In this document: positions 31,622 to 43,555 of the stretch, piece after piece
Layout of the letters: every line of letters starts with the position of its first letter
How positions within the stretch are numbered: position 1 is the stretch's first letter
Origin: Puccinia triticina
Taxonomy: Eukaryota; Basidiomycota; Pucciniomycetes; Pucciniales; Pucciniaceae
Length of the DNA stretch: 64,000 bases
NCBI RefSeq assembly: GCF_026914185.1
Contig: NC_070569.1
Location: 2,790,001 to 2,854,000 of the forward strand
Direction of reading: 5' to 3'
Translations under genes and position numbers: made by a program
Notes under the pieces: generated by a model
The model's database searches: none
Told to the model about the DNA's origin: nothing
Seen by the model: the letters and a program-made list of their open reading frames with translations, nothing else

Positions 31622-34600
31622 ATGCATCGCCTCAATCTCAATAAACTCACATCCGCTCCGAGGTTCCTCTCTAACTCATTGGCGCCCTCAAATCGTCTCA
31701 CGTCAAGATTCACAAAATCTTCTCAGAACTTACGCCAACTCGCAACGGCTACCAACGACCAAGTACTCCGGAAAGCGCCTTCCCCTGTCGATGGATTCGT
31801 CAATTCAAATAACAGCTACTACATCGAAGAGAGTCAGCCTCATCCAGAATCTTACGCCGAGCTTCCTTTCGTCTCTACTGCCCGGGCTGACCATGAAGTA
31901 TCTTTGTGATCGAATATAGTGTATCGGATGTGGAGGAAAGATCCAAGTTCGGTGCACGCATCCTGGAACGTCTACTTCTCTGGCTTGGAAAAAGGATTGC
32001 CTTCCGAGTTGGCATTCCGACCTCCTCCTGGGCTCGTGAGCATGCCTCAGCCTGCTGGCGGGGCCCCAATGTTGGCAATGCCTGGCTCCGGCGGTGAAGT
32101 AGAAGACCACATGAAAGTCAGCACTTGGGTTTCCTTACATCTTTCTGAATTTCCCATTTGACCCACAAGCTTCACCAATCTGACGTGTGCGTCTTCTTTC
32201 ATATATATCTTATAGATTCAACTTTTGGTTCGAGCCTACCAAGTCAGAGGACACCACATCGCCAAACTGGACCCTTTGAATCTATCAGAGGCCGATCTTG
32301 AGACTCTCAGACCGCCTGAAATGGACCTGAAGCACTACGGCTTCGATGAAAACACCGATTATGAAAAAGAGTTCTCACTCGGCCCTGGTATTCTGCCTCT
32401 CTTTCACACCAAGGATCGCGAAAAAATGAAATTGAGGGAAATTATCGACGCTTGCAACCGAATTTACTGTAAGCATTGATTTTCTTAGCTCCTTTCTGCC
32501 AGTGAGCACATTTAGGGCTGCGGAAGGATTTCCTTGTACTTACAACCAATCCTTTGCATCATAGGCGGTCACATCGGCTTACAATACGTTCACTTACCCG
32601 ATCGCAAGGAGTGCGACTGGATCAGAGAGCGAGTGGAACTACCGGTCCCATGGAGCTATTCATTAGAGGAGAAACGGATGATTCTTGATCGGTTGATCTG
32701 GTCTGATTCATTCGAACGATTCGTAGCTTCAAAGCACCCTAACGAGAAGAGGTTCGGACTCGAGGGTGGCGAAAGTCTGATTCCAGGTATGAAGGCTTTG
32801 ATCGACCGATCGGTTGACGCAGGCGTCAAGAGTATCGTCATTGGTATGCCCCATCGTGGCAGACTGAACGTCTTGTCAAACGTGGTTAGAAAGCCCATGG
32901 AGGCGATCTTCAACGAATTCGCCGGCTCGGCTGATGCGTCTGAAGACGGCGGAGGTGATGTCAAATATCATCTTGGTGCCAACTACGTTCGCCCGACGCC
33001 TTCCGGAAAGAAAGTGGCGCTTTCTCTAGTTGCCAACCCTTCTCATCTAGAAGCCGAGGACCCCGTGGTGCTAGGCAAGACCAAAGCCCTGCAGCACTTC
33101 GATGGCGAAGGATCGACTGACCACGCCATGGGCATCTTGTTACACGGTGACGCAGCCTTCGCTGGTCAAGGTGTGGTCTACGAGACCATGGGTTTCCACG
33201 ATTTGCCTCATTTTGGAACTGGTGGCACAGTCCACTTGGTGATCAACAACCAAATCGGCTTTACCACTGATCCTCGGCAAGGCCGCTCGACTCCCTACTG
33301 CACAGATATCGCTAAATCTATCGATGCGCCCATCTTCCACGTTAATGGTGACGATGTCGAGGCTGTCACCTTCGTCTGTCAACTTGCTGCTGACTGGAGA
33401 GCCGCGTTCAAGAAAGATGTCGTCGTTGACATTGTCTGCTACCGTCGCCACGGGCACAACGAGACTGATCAGCCCAGCTTTACACAGCCGAAGATGTACC
33501 AAGCCATCGGCAAACAGCCATCTACCCTGAAAATCTACACCGATCACCTGATAAAAGAAGGCAGTTTTTCTGAACAGGAGATCAACAATCACAAAGAATG
33601 GGTATGGGGCATGATGGAGAAGGCGTACGAGGGCAGTCAAGATTACAACCCCACGTCGCGCGAGTGGCTTTCGAGTTCATGGGACGGTTTCCCATCTCCT
33701 AAGGAACTCAAAGAAAATATTCTCGAGGCCCGACCTACGGGAGTAGAAAGGAGTGTGATGAACAAAATTGGCGAAACGATCTCTGGAGGATGGCCAGAGA
33801 ACTTTGAGGTCCACAAGAATCTCGGAAGAATTCTCAAGACCCGAGGAAAAACGATTGCGGAGGGTGACCAGATCGATTGGTCGACTGCCGAAGCGCTGGC
33901 CTTTGGCTCACTGTTATTGGAAGGTAATCATGTCAGGGTTTCAGGTCAAGATGTCGAACGTGGTACCTTTTCTCAGAGACACGCCGTCTTGCATGATCAG
34001 AACACAAATGAAAATTACATCCCGTTGAGTAACCTCAAACCCGAGGGATCCGATCCTGTTGGCCCCTTCACAATTTGCAATTCGTCCTTGTCCGAGTTTG
34101 GAGCTCTAGGATTTGAGTTGGGATACTCGTTGGTTGATCCTCATCTACTAACCATGTGGGAGGCCCAATTTGGCGACTTTGCCAATAACGTCAGTTAGCT
34201 AATACCTCGATAACCCGCAATCCGAGTCCAAGCTGATGATAATTTCCCAAAACATGTGATTTGTAGGCCCAATGTATCATTGATCAGTTCATTTGCTCTG
34301 GAGAACGAAAATGGTTACAGAGAACTGGATTGGTGATGTCCTTACCCCATGGATACGATGGACAAGGACCAGAACATTCGAGTGCCCGTATCGAAAGATT
34401 CTTACAGCTCTGCGACGACGACCCGTTCAAATTCCCGACGCCGGAGAAGGCCCAGCGAATCCATCAAGATTGCAACATGCAATTGGTTTACTGCACGACT
34501 CCTTCGAACTACTTCCATGTCTTGAGGAGACAAATCCATCGTGACTTCCGGAAACCGTTGATCGTCTTCTTCTCGAAATCGTTGTTGAGACACCCCTTGG

Positions 34601-35464
34601 CCAAATCATCGATCAGCGAAATGGAACCGGGCACATTTTTTATCCCTTTGTTGCCTGAGCCTGGCTTCTCTGGTATGGTCGATAATCAACAAGTCAAACG
34701 TCACGTAGTTGAGTCTTCTGTTGTTGCCTAGACTGGTCAGTTCATGCAGCTTATGGCGTTTTATGTGCAGTTCTGCTCCGGTCAAGTCTATTACACATTA
34801 GTTCAAGAACGCGAGAAACGAAACGTAAGTCGAGTCGAATTTCCTTCGAACGGAGACAGTCGGATCACAACCATGTTCCGCTCGATTGACTTTCCTGCTT
34901 TGTCTCGTCCCCGCCTCGTGCCATCTGGCTCTGTAGATTAACAACGTAGCGATCACTCGACTCGAACAGCTATCTCCAGTGCCATACTATGAAATCGTTA
35001 AGGCTCTCGAGACTTATCCAAACAGTGATGTGATGTATTGTCAAGAAGAACCCATCAATAGTCAGTTGATATATTCCCAAGAATTTATTGTGATGATGCT
35101 GACAGTCAACCCGATCAATTCGACTAAATTCTTGCGTCTCAGGCGGTGCATACTCGTACTTAGCCCCTCGACTGGAAAATGTGATGAACCAAACGGAAAA
35201 CCATGCCGGAAAGAAAGTGTTATACGCTGGTAGACCCCCATGTAAGTGGCACTATCCACAGACGCTACTATGGTTCGACCTTGCTCACAATTGTTTGTTG
35301 CTTTCAGACGCTTCCGTGGCTACTGGCTCCAAGAAGACCCATAAACAAGAAATTCAAGTCAGTCTGGCTCTTGCTTTTTCGCCCACTCATTCTCCATTGC
35401 TAACCCAATCATCCTCCTCTGTATTGTTATACAGCAATTCCTTGACCAAGCATTCAACGTGTAA
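31622..35464 (+). CDS. KGD1: 2-oxoglutarate dehydrogenase E1 component, mitochondrial
   Basis: Ten exons: 31622-31832, 31920-32116, 32216-32468, 32565-34189, 34267-34707, 34771-34824, 34937-35060, 35143-35241, 35308-35357 and 35435-35464. They sum to 3,084 nt and 1,027 residues, close to the yeast enzyme. E1 is the thiamine-diphosphate decarboxylase of the TCA-cycle 2-oxoglutarate dehydrogenase complex in the mitochondrial matrix. Residues 1-45 form an Arg/Ser/Asn-rich presequence. [20 protein letters not shown] marks the N-terminal domain. [13 protein letters not shown] (near 415), NNQIGFTT (near 447) and [11 protein letters not shown] (near 514) belong to the diphosphate-binding domain. [18 protein letters not shown] and CSGQVYY, then SVATGSKK, mark the transketolase-like and C-terminal domains. 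The end of exon 5 rests on a GTTGAG donor; GTAGTT three bases earlier is equally in frame. Several donors are GTCAGN. The gene looks intact and single-copy here. Confidence 0.93.
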
Positions 35465-35884
35465 ATGTTCATCACATCACTCGTAACATTCATATATAGA
35501 TCAGAAAGAAAGAATAATGTGCATTTTTTGTCTTCTTTTTTCTATGTATGACAAAGGGAGGAAGAAAAGAAATCGGGGTTTTCTTTATGGATGTAAAACA
35601 TTTCTTTCCATTCTTAAATACTCATACATAAGCTCATCCCCCCCAAGAATCTCTGTTTTGGTTGTTGGGGTTGGTCTTTTTTCTCGTATATAATAGGTCA
35701 TTTTTTTGTTATCATGATTCTCATCAAACTATATTAAGGAGGGCATCCACAAAGAATAATGAAAGCACCAAGGTTTTGCCATACATACATTGCATTACAT
35801 ACATATGATAGTGAAAACATGTATTTATCTAGTTTCTTTTTTCTTTTTTGTTCTGGAAGATATTTATCAAACATGTGAAGTTCT
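35465..35884. other. 3' flank of the E1 gene
   Basis: AT-rich sequence with T-runs, likely 3' UTR and terminator region. No coding frame. Confidence 0.4.
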
Positions 35885-35986
35885 TTGGGCTTATATTTCA
35901 TGGGCTGAGATCAACCCATTTTAAATTGTTTGAGTCCATCCCAATTAAACTAGGATGACTTGAACCCAGCCAGATATGCTGGCAGT
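35885..35986. mobile_element. Half copy of the CACTG-ended MITE found at 44.9 kb
   Basis: TTATATTTCATGGG, TGAGATCAACCCATTTTAAA and CCAGCCAGATATGCTGGCAG match the right half of the element at 44,891-45,106. The left terminus is absent. Confidence 0.6.
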
Positions 35987-36192
35987 GAGCTTTGTGAAGA
36001 TGGTGCCAGTGATCTAGGCTATGATTCTCACAGATCTTTTGCAGGTGGTGTGTGAAGAAGCTCAACTAAGCCTCTCCAAGGAGGCACAAAGTGTCTCCAA
36101 AGGAGAGGCTGAGGAATAAAGTCAGATTCTTGGCCTGAGGCTGACAGGTTTTTTTGAAGAAAATCAGCAATTTTGTATTTACATTTATTTTA

Positions 36193-37145
36193 CGGACTTA
36201 CTTTGTGCACTGCAAAAAACTCTTTGCGCACTGTGGGGGTCGTCGTCACGACGTCCCGCCCCCAGTGCGCGCTTCTGCCACGGCTCTTCGCGCACTGTGC
36301 ATTCCCCCAAAAAACGGCTTACTTTTCTGGAGATATTTTTTGATGAGTCGATAGAACAACCTTTTATGACCCCCCCCCAAAAAAAATAATCAAGTCATTT
36401 GGTGGTCTCCTTGAGCCTAGAGAAAATTGAGATGAAATAATCATATTTTAATGCGGCAGGGACCTGTAATATCGCTTCCTGTGCTCCAGTAGCCCCAAAC
36501 ATTTCACAGTATCATGGTACATGTGCAAATTCATGATCTGATAATTTTCAGAATTTTTCCCAGAGATATAAGGGGTGCGCAGCAGGCTTAGTAGGAAAAT
36601 TACTGCTAACTGTATAGCTTTTTTGTTACACACCCAAACAGTCCCAAAATTTCAGAAATGTTTTCATTGTGGATATTCTCCGCGGCATAAATTTTTTGGC
36701 AATAGTGTGTCATGATAACATGAGATATAAGGGGTGCGCGGCGGGCTTAGTAGGAAAATGACTGCTAACTTATCTCATGTTTTAATGACACGCTATTGCT
36801 AAGAGCTTTATAGCGCGGAGAATATGCAAAATTCAAACATTCCTGAAAATTTCAGACTGTTTCAGCGTGTAACAAAGAATCTATACCTGTTAAAATATGA
36901 TTATTTCATCCCAATTTTCTCTAGGCTCAAGGAGACCATCAAATGACTTGATTATTTTTTGGGGGGGTCATAAAAGTTCTTTCTATCGACTCATCGAAAA
37001 ATATCTCCAGCAAAGTAAGCCGTTTTTTTGGGGGAATGCACAGTGCGCAAAGAGCCGTGGCAGAAGTGCGCACTGGGGGCGGGACGTCAAGATGACGACC
37101 CCCACAGTGCGCAAAGAGTTTTTTGCAGTGCGCAAAGTAGGTCCG
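36193..37145. mobile_element. Large foldback element, 8-bp target duplication
   Basis: The element opens CGGACTTACTTTG and closes in inverse CGGACCTACTTTG. TTATTTTA flanks both sides (36185-36192 and 37146-37153). The two arms pair over almost the whole 953 bp. From the outside inwards: CTGCAAAAAACTCTTTGCGC, CAGTGCGC and GCACAGTGCGC words, a run of seven to nine C (or G) before an AATAATCAAGTCATTTG block, the TCTCTAGG region, then TTGTTACAC and ATATTCTCCGCG. The left arm has about 170 extra bases (36,453-36,625). These repeat the GATATAAGGGGTGCGC, then GGCTTAGTAGGAAAAT block seen at the centre. No transposase. An 8-bp duplication suggests a hAT-type origin. Confidence 0.72.
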
Positions 37146-37233
37146 TTATTTTATGGGGTTGATTACTTGACTCCCAAATGGAACATGTAACAAAAAAGCT
37201 ATAAATAATGGAAGAATATACAAATGCAGGAGA

Positions 37234-37447
37234 CACTACAAAAAAAACTTGAGAATACTCAAGCCAAGCTGCCATTGTAACTCCACCTGAATGCACAAGT
37301 GCTTTTGTTGGCACAGTCACTATGCAAGGTGCACAGTGATTGTGCATTGAAGCTTGGGTTGAGTCAAACCTTGAGTAAGACTGGTGTAACACCACAAGCT
37401 TCCTCAGAGTTACTGCATGTCAACTGCAAGGTTTTTTTTTTTCGGTG
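37234..37447. mobile_element. CACTA-like MITE, 214 bp
   Basis: Begins CACTACAAAAAAAACTT and ends, in inverse, CACCG followed by an A-run and ACCTTGCAGTTGACATGCA. AGA flanks both sides (37231-37233 and 37448-37450). The inner right end resembles that of the 913-bp element at 24.7-25.6 kb. No coding capacity. Confidence 0.6.
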
Positions 37448-37689
37448 AGATAAAAATCTGCTGCCGCCTCAAATTCAATTCCTTCTGAAGCCCAAAATTT
37501 TGTGGGCACATAGAATTTTAAATAAAATAGATCCCATGAAAATTATATAAAAATGGAGGCATTAGAACATGTCATATAAGGGGTGGACTGGGAGGAGGTC
37601 TTAGTAGGAGATGCCACCACCACCTCAAAGTTGATTCATGTTGGCAGGGTAATTCCAAAAATATTCATATATTTTTAGGTAAGGTTAAT

Positions 37690-38600
37690 TCACTCAATTA
37701 CATGGAATTTTGGGGCCCTTTGGGGCACCTTGGCTAAGGTCTTGTTGGTGTTCTTTAGTAGGACACCTGTGAAAATGGGTGCACAGTAGCACACCCCTTT
37801 CCAGAGGTGTGCTAATGCCATGAATTTCACCATTTGCTCTTTCCAGGGTTTTATGCACACTGTAATAATTTGATGGGTGTTGGGCGCCACAGTGAGAAGT
37901 TATAAAAGAAAACCAACTCTGTCCACAATGGGAGGACCCCAGTGCTGCTTCTGGGCTTGGTGAACCTAAAAACCACAAAATATGTTGTCGCCATGGTAGT
38001 TGCTAGGAAATGGTGCCATTGGATTTGCTTAAGCTCCACTACCTTCTCCTTGAAATGTGCATTCCAATAATTGAATCTATGAATATTATCAACCAAGGTT
38101 ATCATTAGCATGAGTGGGCAGCACTTGTTCCAAGTCTTTACAAGGGGGTCTAGGACCTTGGGGCCCCACCACTTCTTAGCCCTTGCTGGGTTTTCCCTAA
38201 CTTCTTTGCCCTGGTGGAGCCAGGCCTCCCGGGTAAAAGATGTCAGTTGGGATTCCAGTTCATCAATTCTAGATTGGGGGATACTCAGCTGGGTGAGATT
38301 GGAGGCCAATTTTTTGCAGAGCCTATTTCCGTCAGCTTCTGACAACAGCAGGTGCTAATGTAGGGAGGGGAAAAATCCAGTCCAATCAATATCTTCTGAT
38401 GATTGGAACCATGGTTTTCAGAGCTGGTAGTCACTGCCCTGACAACCCTATTTCACAGAAAATTGGTCCAGGTTAGGTTGATGATTGTCCAGGCTCCTCT
38501 GCTGGAGACAAAAGTTGGGGTGCCTTGCTCAATGTTCAGTTTGAAACTGTTTCTGCCGCAGGTCTACACCAATTCAACGGCTTCTGGATGGTAATGATTT
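37690..38600 (-). pseudogene. LINE (non-LTR retrotransposon) remnant, endonuclease to early reverse-transcriptase region
   Basis: Read on minus, 38,540-38,390 gives GTPTFVSSRGAWTIINLTW, an in-frame stop, then NHGSNHQKILIGLDFSPP. This is the C-terminal part of a LINE endonuclease in which the GSDH motif has become GSNH. From 38,345 it continues in another frame: SEADGNRLCKKLASNLTQL, NPARAKKWWGPKVLDPLVK and FTKPRSSTGVLPLW, the linker and start of the reverse transcriptase region. Frame changes and stops show it is dead. The likely clade is Tad1-like, by the fungal context only. Confidence 0.6.
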
Positions 38601-38867
38601 TAGCCAGCTGGGTTCCACTTCCAATGATGGGGGTTGGTTGGTTGGTGGGACCAGTGGCAGTGGTTTCTTGAGGGTTGCCATGCATACAATTTAGGGGACA
38701 GGTGTTGACTTGGTTAGCTGAACGGCCTCAATGGTCTAGAAGCAACCCCATAGATTGCAGAGATCTGCCAAAGCAAGTTGAAGCTCCTTCATTGCAAGTT
38801 GAAGCTGATGTTATTGTTCAGTTTTGCTGTCTCAAGTACCAAAGAATAAGAGACTGTCAAGAGCAAA

Positions 38868-39267
38868 GTGGAAAGTGAAGTTAACTCAACTATGATGGGT
38901 CAAAGCAATGACAGCATGTCAATGATCACTGCAATCAAAGAGGAAGAGGTCAATGATATAGATGTATACAATTTAATGGCAATCTATAAGTAGGCATGGG
39001 GGGATCAAGGTTCTGTTGAGATTGAGATGTGATGTGTAGAGTGGGGGGGGGGGGGGGGGGGTGGTAGGGGTGTAGATTTAAAAAAAAATCAAGGTGGTTG
39101 CGGACAGAACTCAATCCACCTCTTCCTCATGGAGCTTTTCTTCTTCTGCATAGCTTGCCGTTAAATTGTCTACATCTGTATTTTAGACCTCTTCTTCTTC
39201 AATGCAAGTAATTGACATGCTGTCATCATAGTTGTGTTGACTTCACTTTCCACATTGCTCTCCACAG
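38868..39267. repeat. Inverted repeat around a poly-G tract
   Basis: About 110 bp at 38,866-38,985 pairs with the inverse of 39,142-39,267: GTGGAAAGTGAAG, CAACTATGATG, GACAGCATGTCAAT and GACAATTTAA words on both arms. Between them lies an unbroken run of about 18 G near 39,044-39,061. The right arm runs into LTR-like sequence of the Copia element. Nature unresolved: a MITE or an inverted LTR piece. Confidence 0.55.
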
Positions 39268-39420
39268 CCTTGTCTTCTTTGGTACTCCGTGGAAGGACTC
39301 TTCCCTCATCCTTTCACACTCATTGTCACTCACCATTGCCTTGAACTTACCCAAATCCCTCGCTGCTGCGGGCGTCTGGTCTTGCGAAGCAAGCCTCTGA
39401 TAGCCCTTGGCAGGAGGGAC
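39268..39420 (+). mobile_element. Remnant of the Copia 5' LTR
   Basis: GTGGAAGGACTCTTCC, then CATCCTTTCACACTCATT and CACTCAC(C/A)ATTGCCTT match the inside of the 3' LTR at 45,970-46,025. Only part of the LTR remains; the 5' border is lost in the inverted repeat. Confidence 0.5.
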
Positions 39421-41480
39421 TTGCGCGCTATCACCCCCTTTTGCAGAGCCTAGGATCCCAGTTTGGCTGGGTGGTTTACGGATCTAATTATTCCAACTGG
39501 GAATACCAGGTCACAATGATGCTGGATAACATCAACCTTCTCTACGTCCTTCAACCAATCAAGCCCGAGAAACGCTCCGCAAACTAGGCAAGGGACAACA
39601 AAGCCTTCTGTACACTCTTCTCCCAAATCGTTGAACCCCCCAACTTTAGATACACCAAGCCCCATCGATCTGATGCGGCAAAAACCTGGGAGGCTCTCTG
39701 TCTAGCTCATAAAGATTGCTTGGCCGTAGGCCGCATGTACTGGCTCCGCAAACTCTCCACCTCCAAAATGGAGAGTGATGACATGCTTTCTTACATTGAT
39801 TCTGTCGCAAAAAATGGCCAAACGGCTTGATGAACTAGTAACTGAAGGAAATCCCCTTACCACAGACAAAATCCACGCGACTCTTATCCACTCCCTGCCA
39901 AGCGACTGGATCAACTGCATTTCCTCCCTCATGAATCAACCTTGAATCTCGGCAGACCAAGTCGCAATGGCCCTCCGGAAAAAATATCTTTACAGGAAGA
40001 CGTAAGACGGCGACAAACCCGTAGCTGTCTCCTCCACCAACGCCAAAACCCCAGCTGGAAAATCCTCCTCCTCCAATTCTTCCAGGCGTGGTGGTTGTCC
40101 TTCTCGCCCCTCTCCTCGCCATTGTGATTTCTGCAATGTGGACGGTCATGATCTGAACAACTGCAACAACACCAGAAAAATCCTGGCTGAGCACAAAGCA
40201 AACCAAAGACCACAATCAGACGCCAAGGGTCAAGACAAACGACCGGAATCCTCGACCAAGCCAATTTCAAGGGCTGGCCACACATATGCTGCTACTTTGG
40301 GCAGTGCCTCACACCGATACGACGAGGACAACAAGTCTGATTACTCGGGATCCCAAGTCAAGGTTGTTGCAGGCAATGCGGTAGCCGCGCTCTTGGTCTC
40401 GTCTGGCGGCCGGGGATGCAAACCTGGACTCTGGTTGTTCTCTGTCAATGACTCCCGACGGGAACACAATCACTAACCTCAAGCCCAATCAAACCCCGGT
40501 GCGCCTGGCGGATCACTCAGTTGTTGAGGCCACTCACAAATGCTTGGCAACACTGCCTATTGACGGGGACATCAAGGTGAAAACTCTGGTCGTCCCAGCA
40601 CTCCACGAACCCTTACTCTCTATTGCTGTGATGTGCAACAAAGGGATTACAGCAGTCTTCACCAAGTCCTCCTGCAATCTCTATTGCTCCAAGTCCACCA
40701 CCATCACTGGCACATTGTCGGGTCAAGGATATAGGTGAGGGAAATATTACTACCTCCCGGAAGAGCCTGTGAGCTCCTACTCCTCCACTTCACTTCCTTC
40801 CACTCATGTTGACAACTCTCTTCTCGGTTTGCACTACCGGTTCTCGCACCTTGGACTAAAACCACTCAAAGCACTACTGAAGATCCACAAGATTGTCCCG
40901 TCCGTCATGAACAAAACCAATGTACAAAAGTGCACCATCTGCGTCCAATCTAAAATGCCGCGAAAGGCATTCAAATCTCAAGCTTCTCATTGATCCACGG
41001 TCCCCGGCCAGCTTATCCACTAATTGGATGTTGGATCCTATGAGGTTGTCTCGCGCGAAGGATATAAATATTTCATTACTTTTATCAATGACTGCTCCAA
41101 GCTCCTTTCTGTTTTTCCCATGAAATTAAAAAGTGACGCCTTCGTGTGTTTCAAACTGCTCCGTGCATTCTTCGAGAAAAGTGGTACCCACAAGATCCTA
41201 GCTCTCCAAACCAATAATGGTGGGGGGTACATATCCAATGAATTCAGTTCATATCTATCATTGGTGGGCATTAAGCATGAGCCAGGACCTCCTCACTCGC
41301 TGGAACTCAACGGAGTTGCCAAGGGTACAAATTGAACAATCAGCAACTTTGTGTGATCCTCTCTTCTCCAGGCTCAGCTCCCAAAATGCTTGTGGACCAA
41401 TGCTCTACAACACTCAATGTTCTCCTACAACTCCTTTCCCTGCAATACGCCTCGCGGGCTCCTCTCACCCTCATCTATTA

Positions 41481-42363
41481 GGGGGTTTCAAACCACCTCC
41501 AGGAAGCGGTCCAGGTCGGCATTTCCAGGAAAAAAATCCCCTGCCAAAAAAAACTCCTGGGACCTGGAGTTTGAGTCCCCCCAAATGTTCAAGTACAGGA
41601 AATCAGACCCAGAAATCACTCCCAGGAAAGGGAGGAGGTTTTTTCCGAGTATATTCCATTGCGCCGGGGTCCCGAAGTGCCATTGCGATGATGAGTTTGT
41701 ACCTCCTAAACTCATCAACACCCACCACACCTGGTACAAACTGGCCATTAAGAAGTTTCAACAACCAGTTTGTACTGGTCATCGAGCAGCTTGGGTCCTC
41801 TTGATGACCAGTACAAGCCGGTCATTGATAGGGTTTGAGTCCTCCCAATGACCATCCAGACCGCTCATTGAGGAGCTTAAGTTCTCTCAATGACCGGTCA
41901 GACAGGTCATTGAGAAGTTGAGTCATCTCGCTCAATGACCAGTACAAACTGGTCATTGAGCAGCTTGAGCCCTCTTGATGACCGGGCAGACCGGTCATCA
42001 AGAGGGTTTGATTCCTCCCACTGACCGTCCAGACCGGTCATTGAGAAGCTTGAGTCATCTCAATGACCAGTTTGTACTGGTCATTGAGCAGCTTGAGCCC
42101 TCTCGATGACCAAGCAGACCAACCATTGAGAGGGTTTGAGAAAAGCTCCAGTCACCTAAGATGGCAAAAAAAAACCTCCCGGGGGTTCAGTTCAGTTCAG
42201 GGCTGGGGTTCGAAAGGGTTTGGTTGCTCTGTTTTGCACCAGTTTTTCCTGATTTCCTGGAGCTCCTGAAGGGTCTTCCCGGTCCGCAGGAGGCGTTCCA
42301 GGTGGTGTTTTTTTCCTGGAAAGTCCGACCTGGACAACTTCCTGGAGGTGGTTTGAAACCCCC
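41481..42363. mobile_element. TA-target element nested in the Copia integrase
   Basis: Both ends read GGGGGTTTCAAACCACCTCC and continue as an inverted repeat of about 60 bp (AGGAAG, TCCAGGTCGG, TTTCCAGGAAAAAAA). TA lies on each side (41479-41480 and 42364-42365). It is 883 bp with no transposase. Its middle is made of the CTCAATGACC hairpin repeat. Confidence 0.75.
41745..42140. repeat. Hairpin repeat, largest cluster of the CTCAATGACC type
   Basis: Six or more units of the form TCATTGAG(C/A)AGCTTGAG, then CTC(A/G)ATGACC, with AGT/GACC loops. Each unit folds on itself (TCTCAATGACCAGT, ACTGGTCATTGAG), and units are spaced about 60-65 bp. It lies inside the nested TA-target element, suggesting that this element spreads the repeat. 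Confidence 0.7.
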
Positions 42364-43555
42364 TATTTTACAGGAACATGAAGTGGACCTCAAGTCTCTC
42401 CATCCGTTTGGCTGTCTTGTATGGTACAAGGTGCCTGAAGCTAATTGAAAGAAACTTGATCAAAAGGGTTGTACTTCAATCCTTCTCTCCTACCTCACCA
42501 ACAGTAATGGGTTTTGTCTATGGTATCTTGAAAATCAAACTGTCTTTAAGTCCCACAAGGTCATCTTTCATGATTCAATGTTTCCTTACGGCTCAAAACT
42601 AAAATCTTTGCCTGAGCCATTGACAGTTGAGCTTTCCTGGTCTCATCTAGAACAGACGGCACTGAGAAAAGAGGCCAAGCAAGTCCGCAAAAGCAACCCC
42701 GCCCCACCAGCATCTTCTTGTGTTCCACCCTCTCAACCATCCTCCTCAGCCTCCCCGGCCGTCAACTCCACAACCTCCTTCTCAACCACCTTGTCCGTCA
42801 ACTCCCAATCTACCCCTTCTAGATATCCCTCTTCAGCCTTGCTTTGACTGGCGACTGACAGCGTCCATCCACATGCCTGGAAACACATTGGATGCACCCA
42901 ACGTTGACTCTTCCCCCAACATCTCTGTCATTTCCCTTCCTCCACTTTGTGCTCCACCTCCATCTCCGTCCCCTGTTACTCAAGATAAACCAGCTCGCCG
43001 CTCCCCTTCCCATACTCCAAAACCAACCACACCTAAGCCACCTTCTCCGCCTTGTTGTTGTTGCTCAGCTTGTGAACGCAAGACACCCAATTGCTATGGA
43101 CAATGGTAAAAAAGCGCCGCTGTTGACCCAGAAATTGACACACCAAAGACATGGCAACAACTCCTGAAATCCCCAGATGCACATAAGTGGCTCAAGGCTG
43201 CAGATGACGAATTTGCCTCACTCCTCGGCATGCAGACCTGGAAATTGGTTCCCCGCCCGGACAAACAAAGAATAATCAAGTCTAAGTGGGTCTTCAAAGT
43301 CAAGAGAAGACCAGATCACACCATCCAGAAACTGAAAGCTCGACTAGTGGCCATGGGATACTCTCAAATACGTGGTCTATACTACGACAAAGTTTTCTCT
43401 CCAACTCTACAACTCAAAACTCTCTGTCTCATCTTTTCTCTGCTGGGTAGCTGGAAGTGGGAAGGCTGTCAAGTTGACTTCAAGACAGCCTTCCTTGACA
43501 GTCATCTTGAAAAACCCATCTACATGGAACAGCCGCCAGGCTTTGAGGATCCTCT

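Noticed and set aside
31136..31713. Overlapping frames on both strands before the E1 gene
   Set aside because: Open frames without domains in G/C-rich divergent promoter DNA. They disagree with the E1 start supported by a mitochondrial presequence.
39044..39061. Run of about 18 G as a functional G-quadruplex
   Set aside because: An isolated homopolymer in an inverted-repeat loop. It may be slippage or an assembly artefact; nothing else supports a role.
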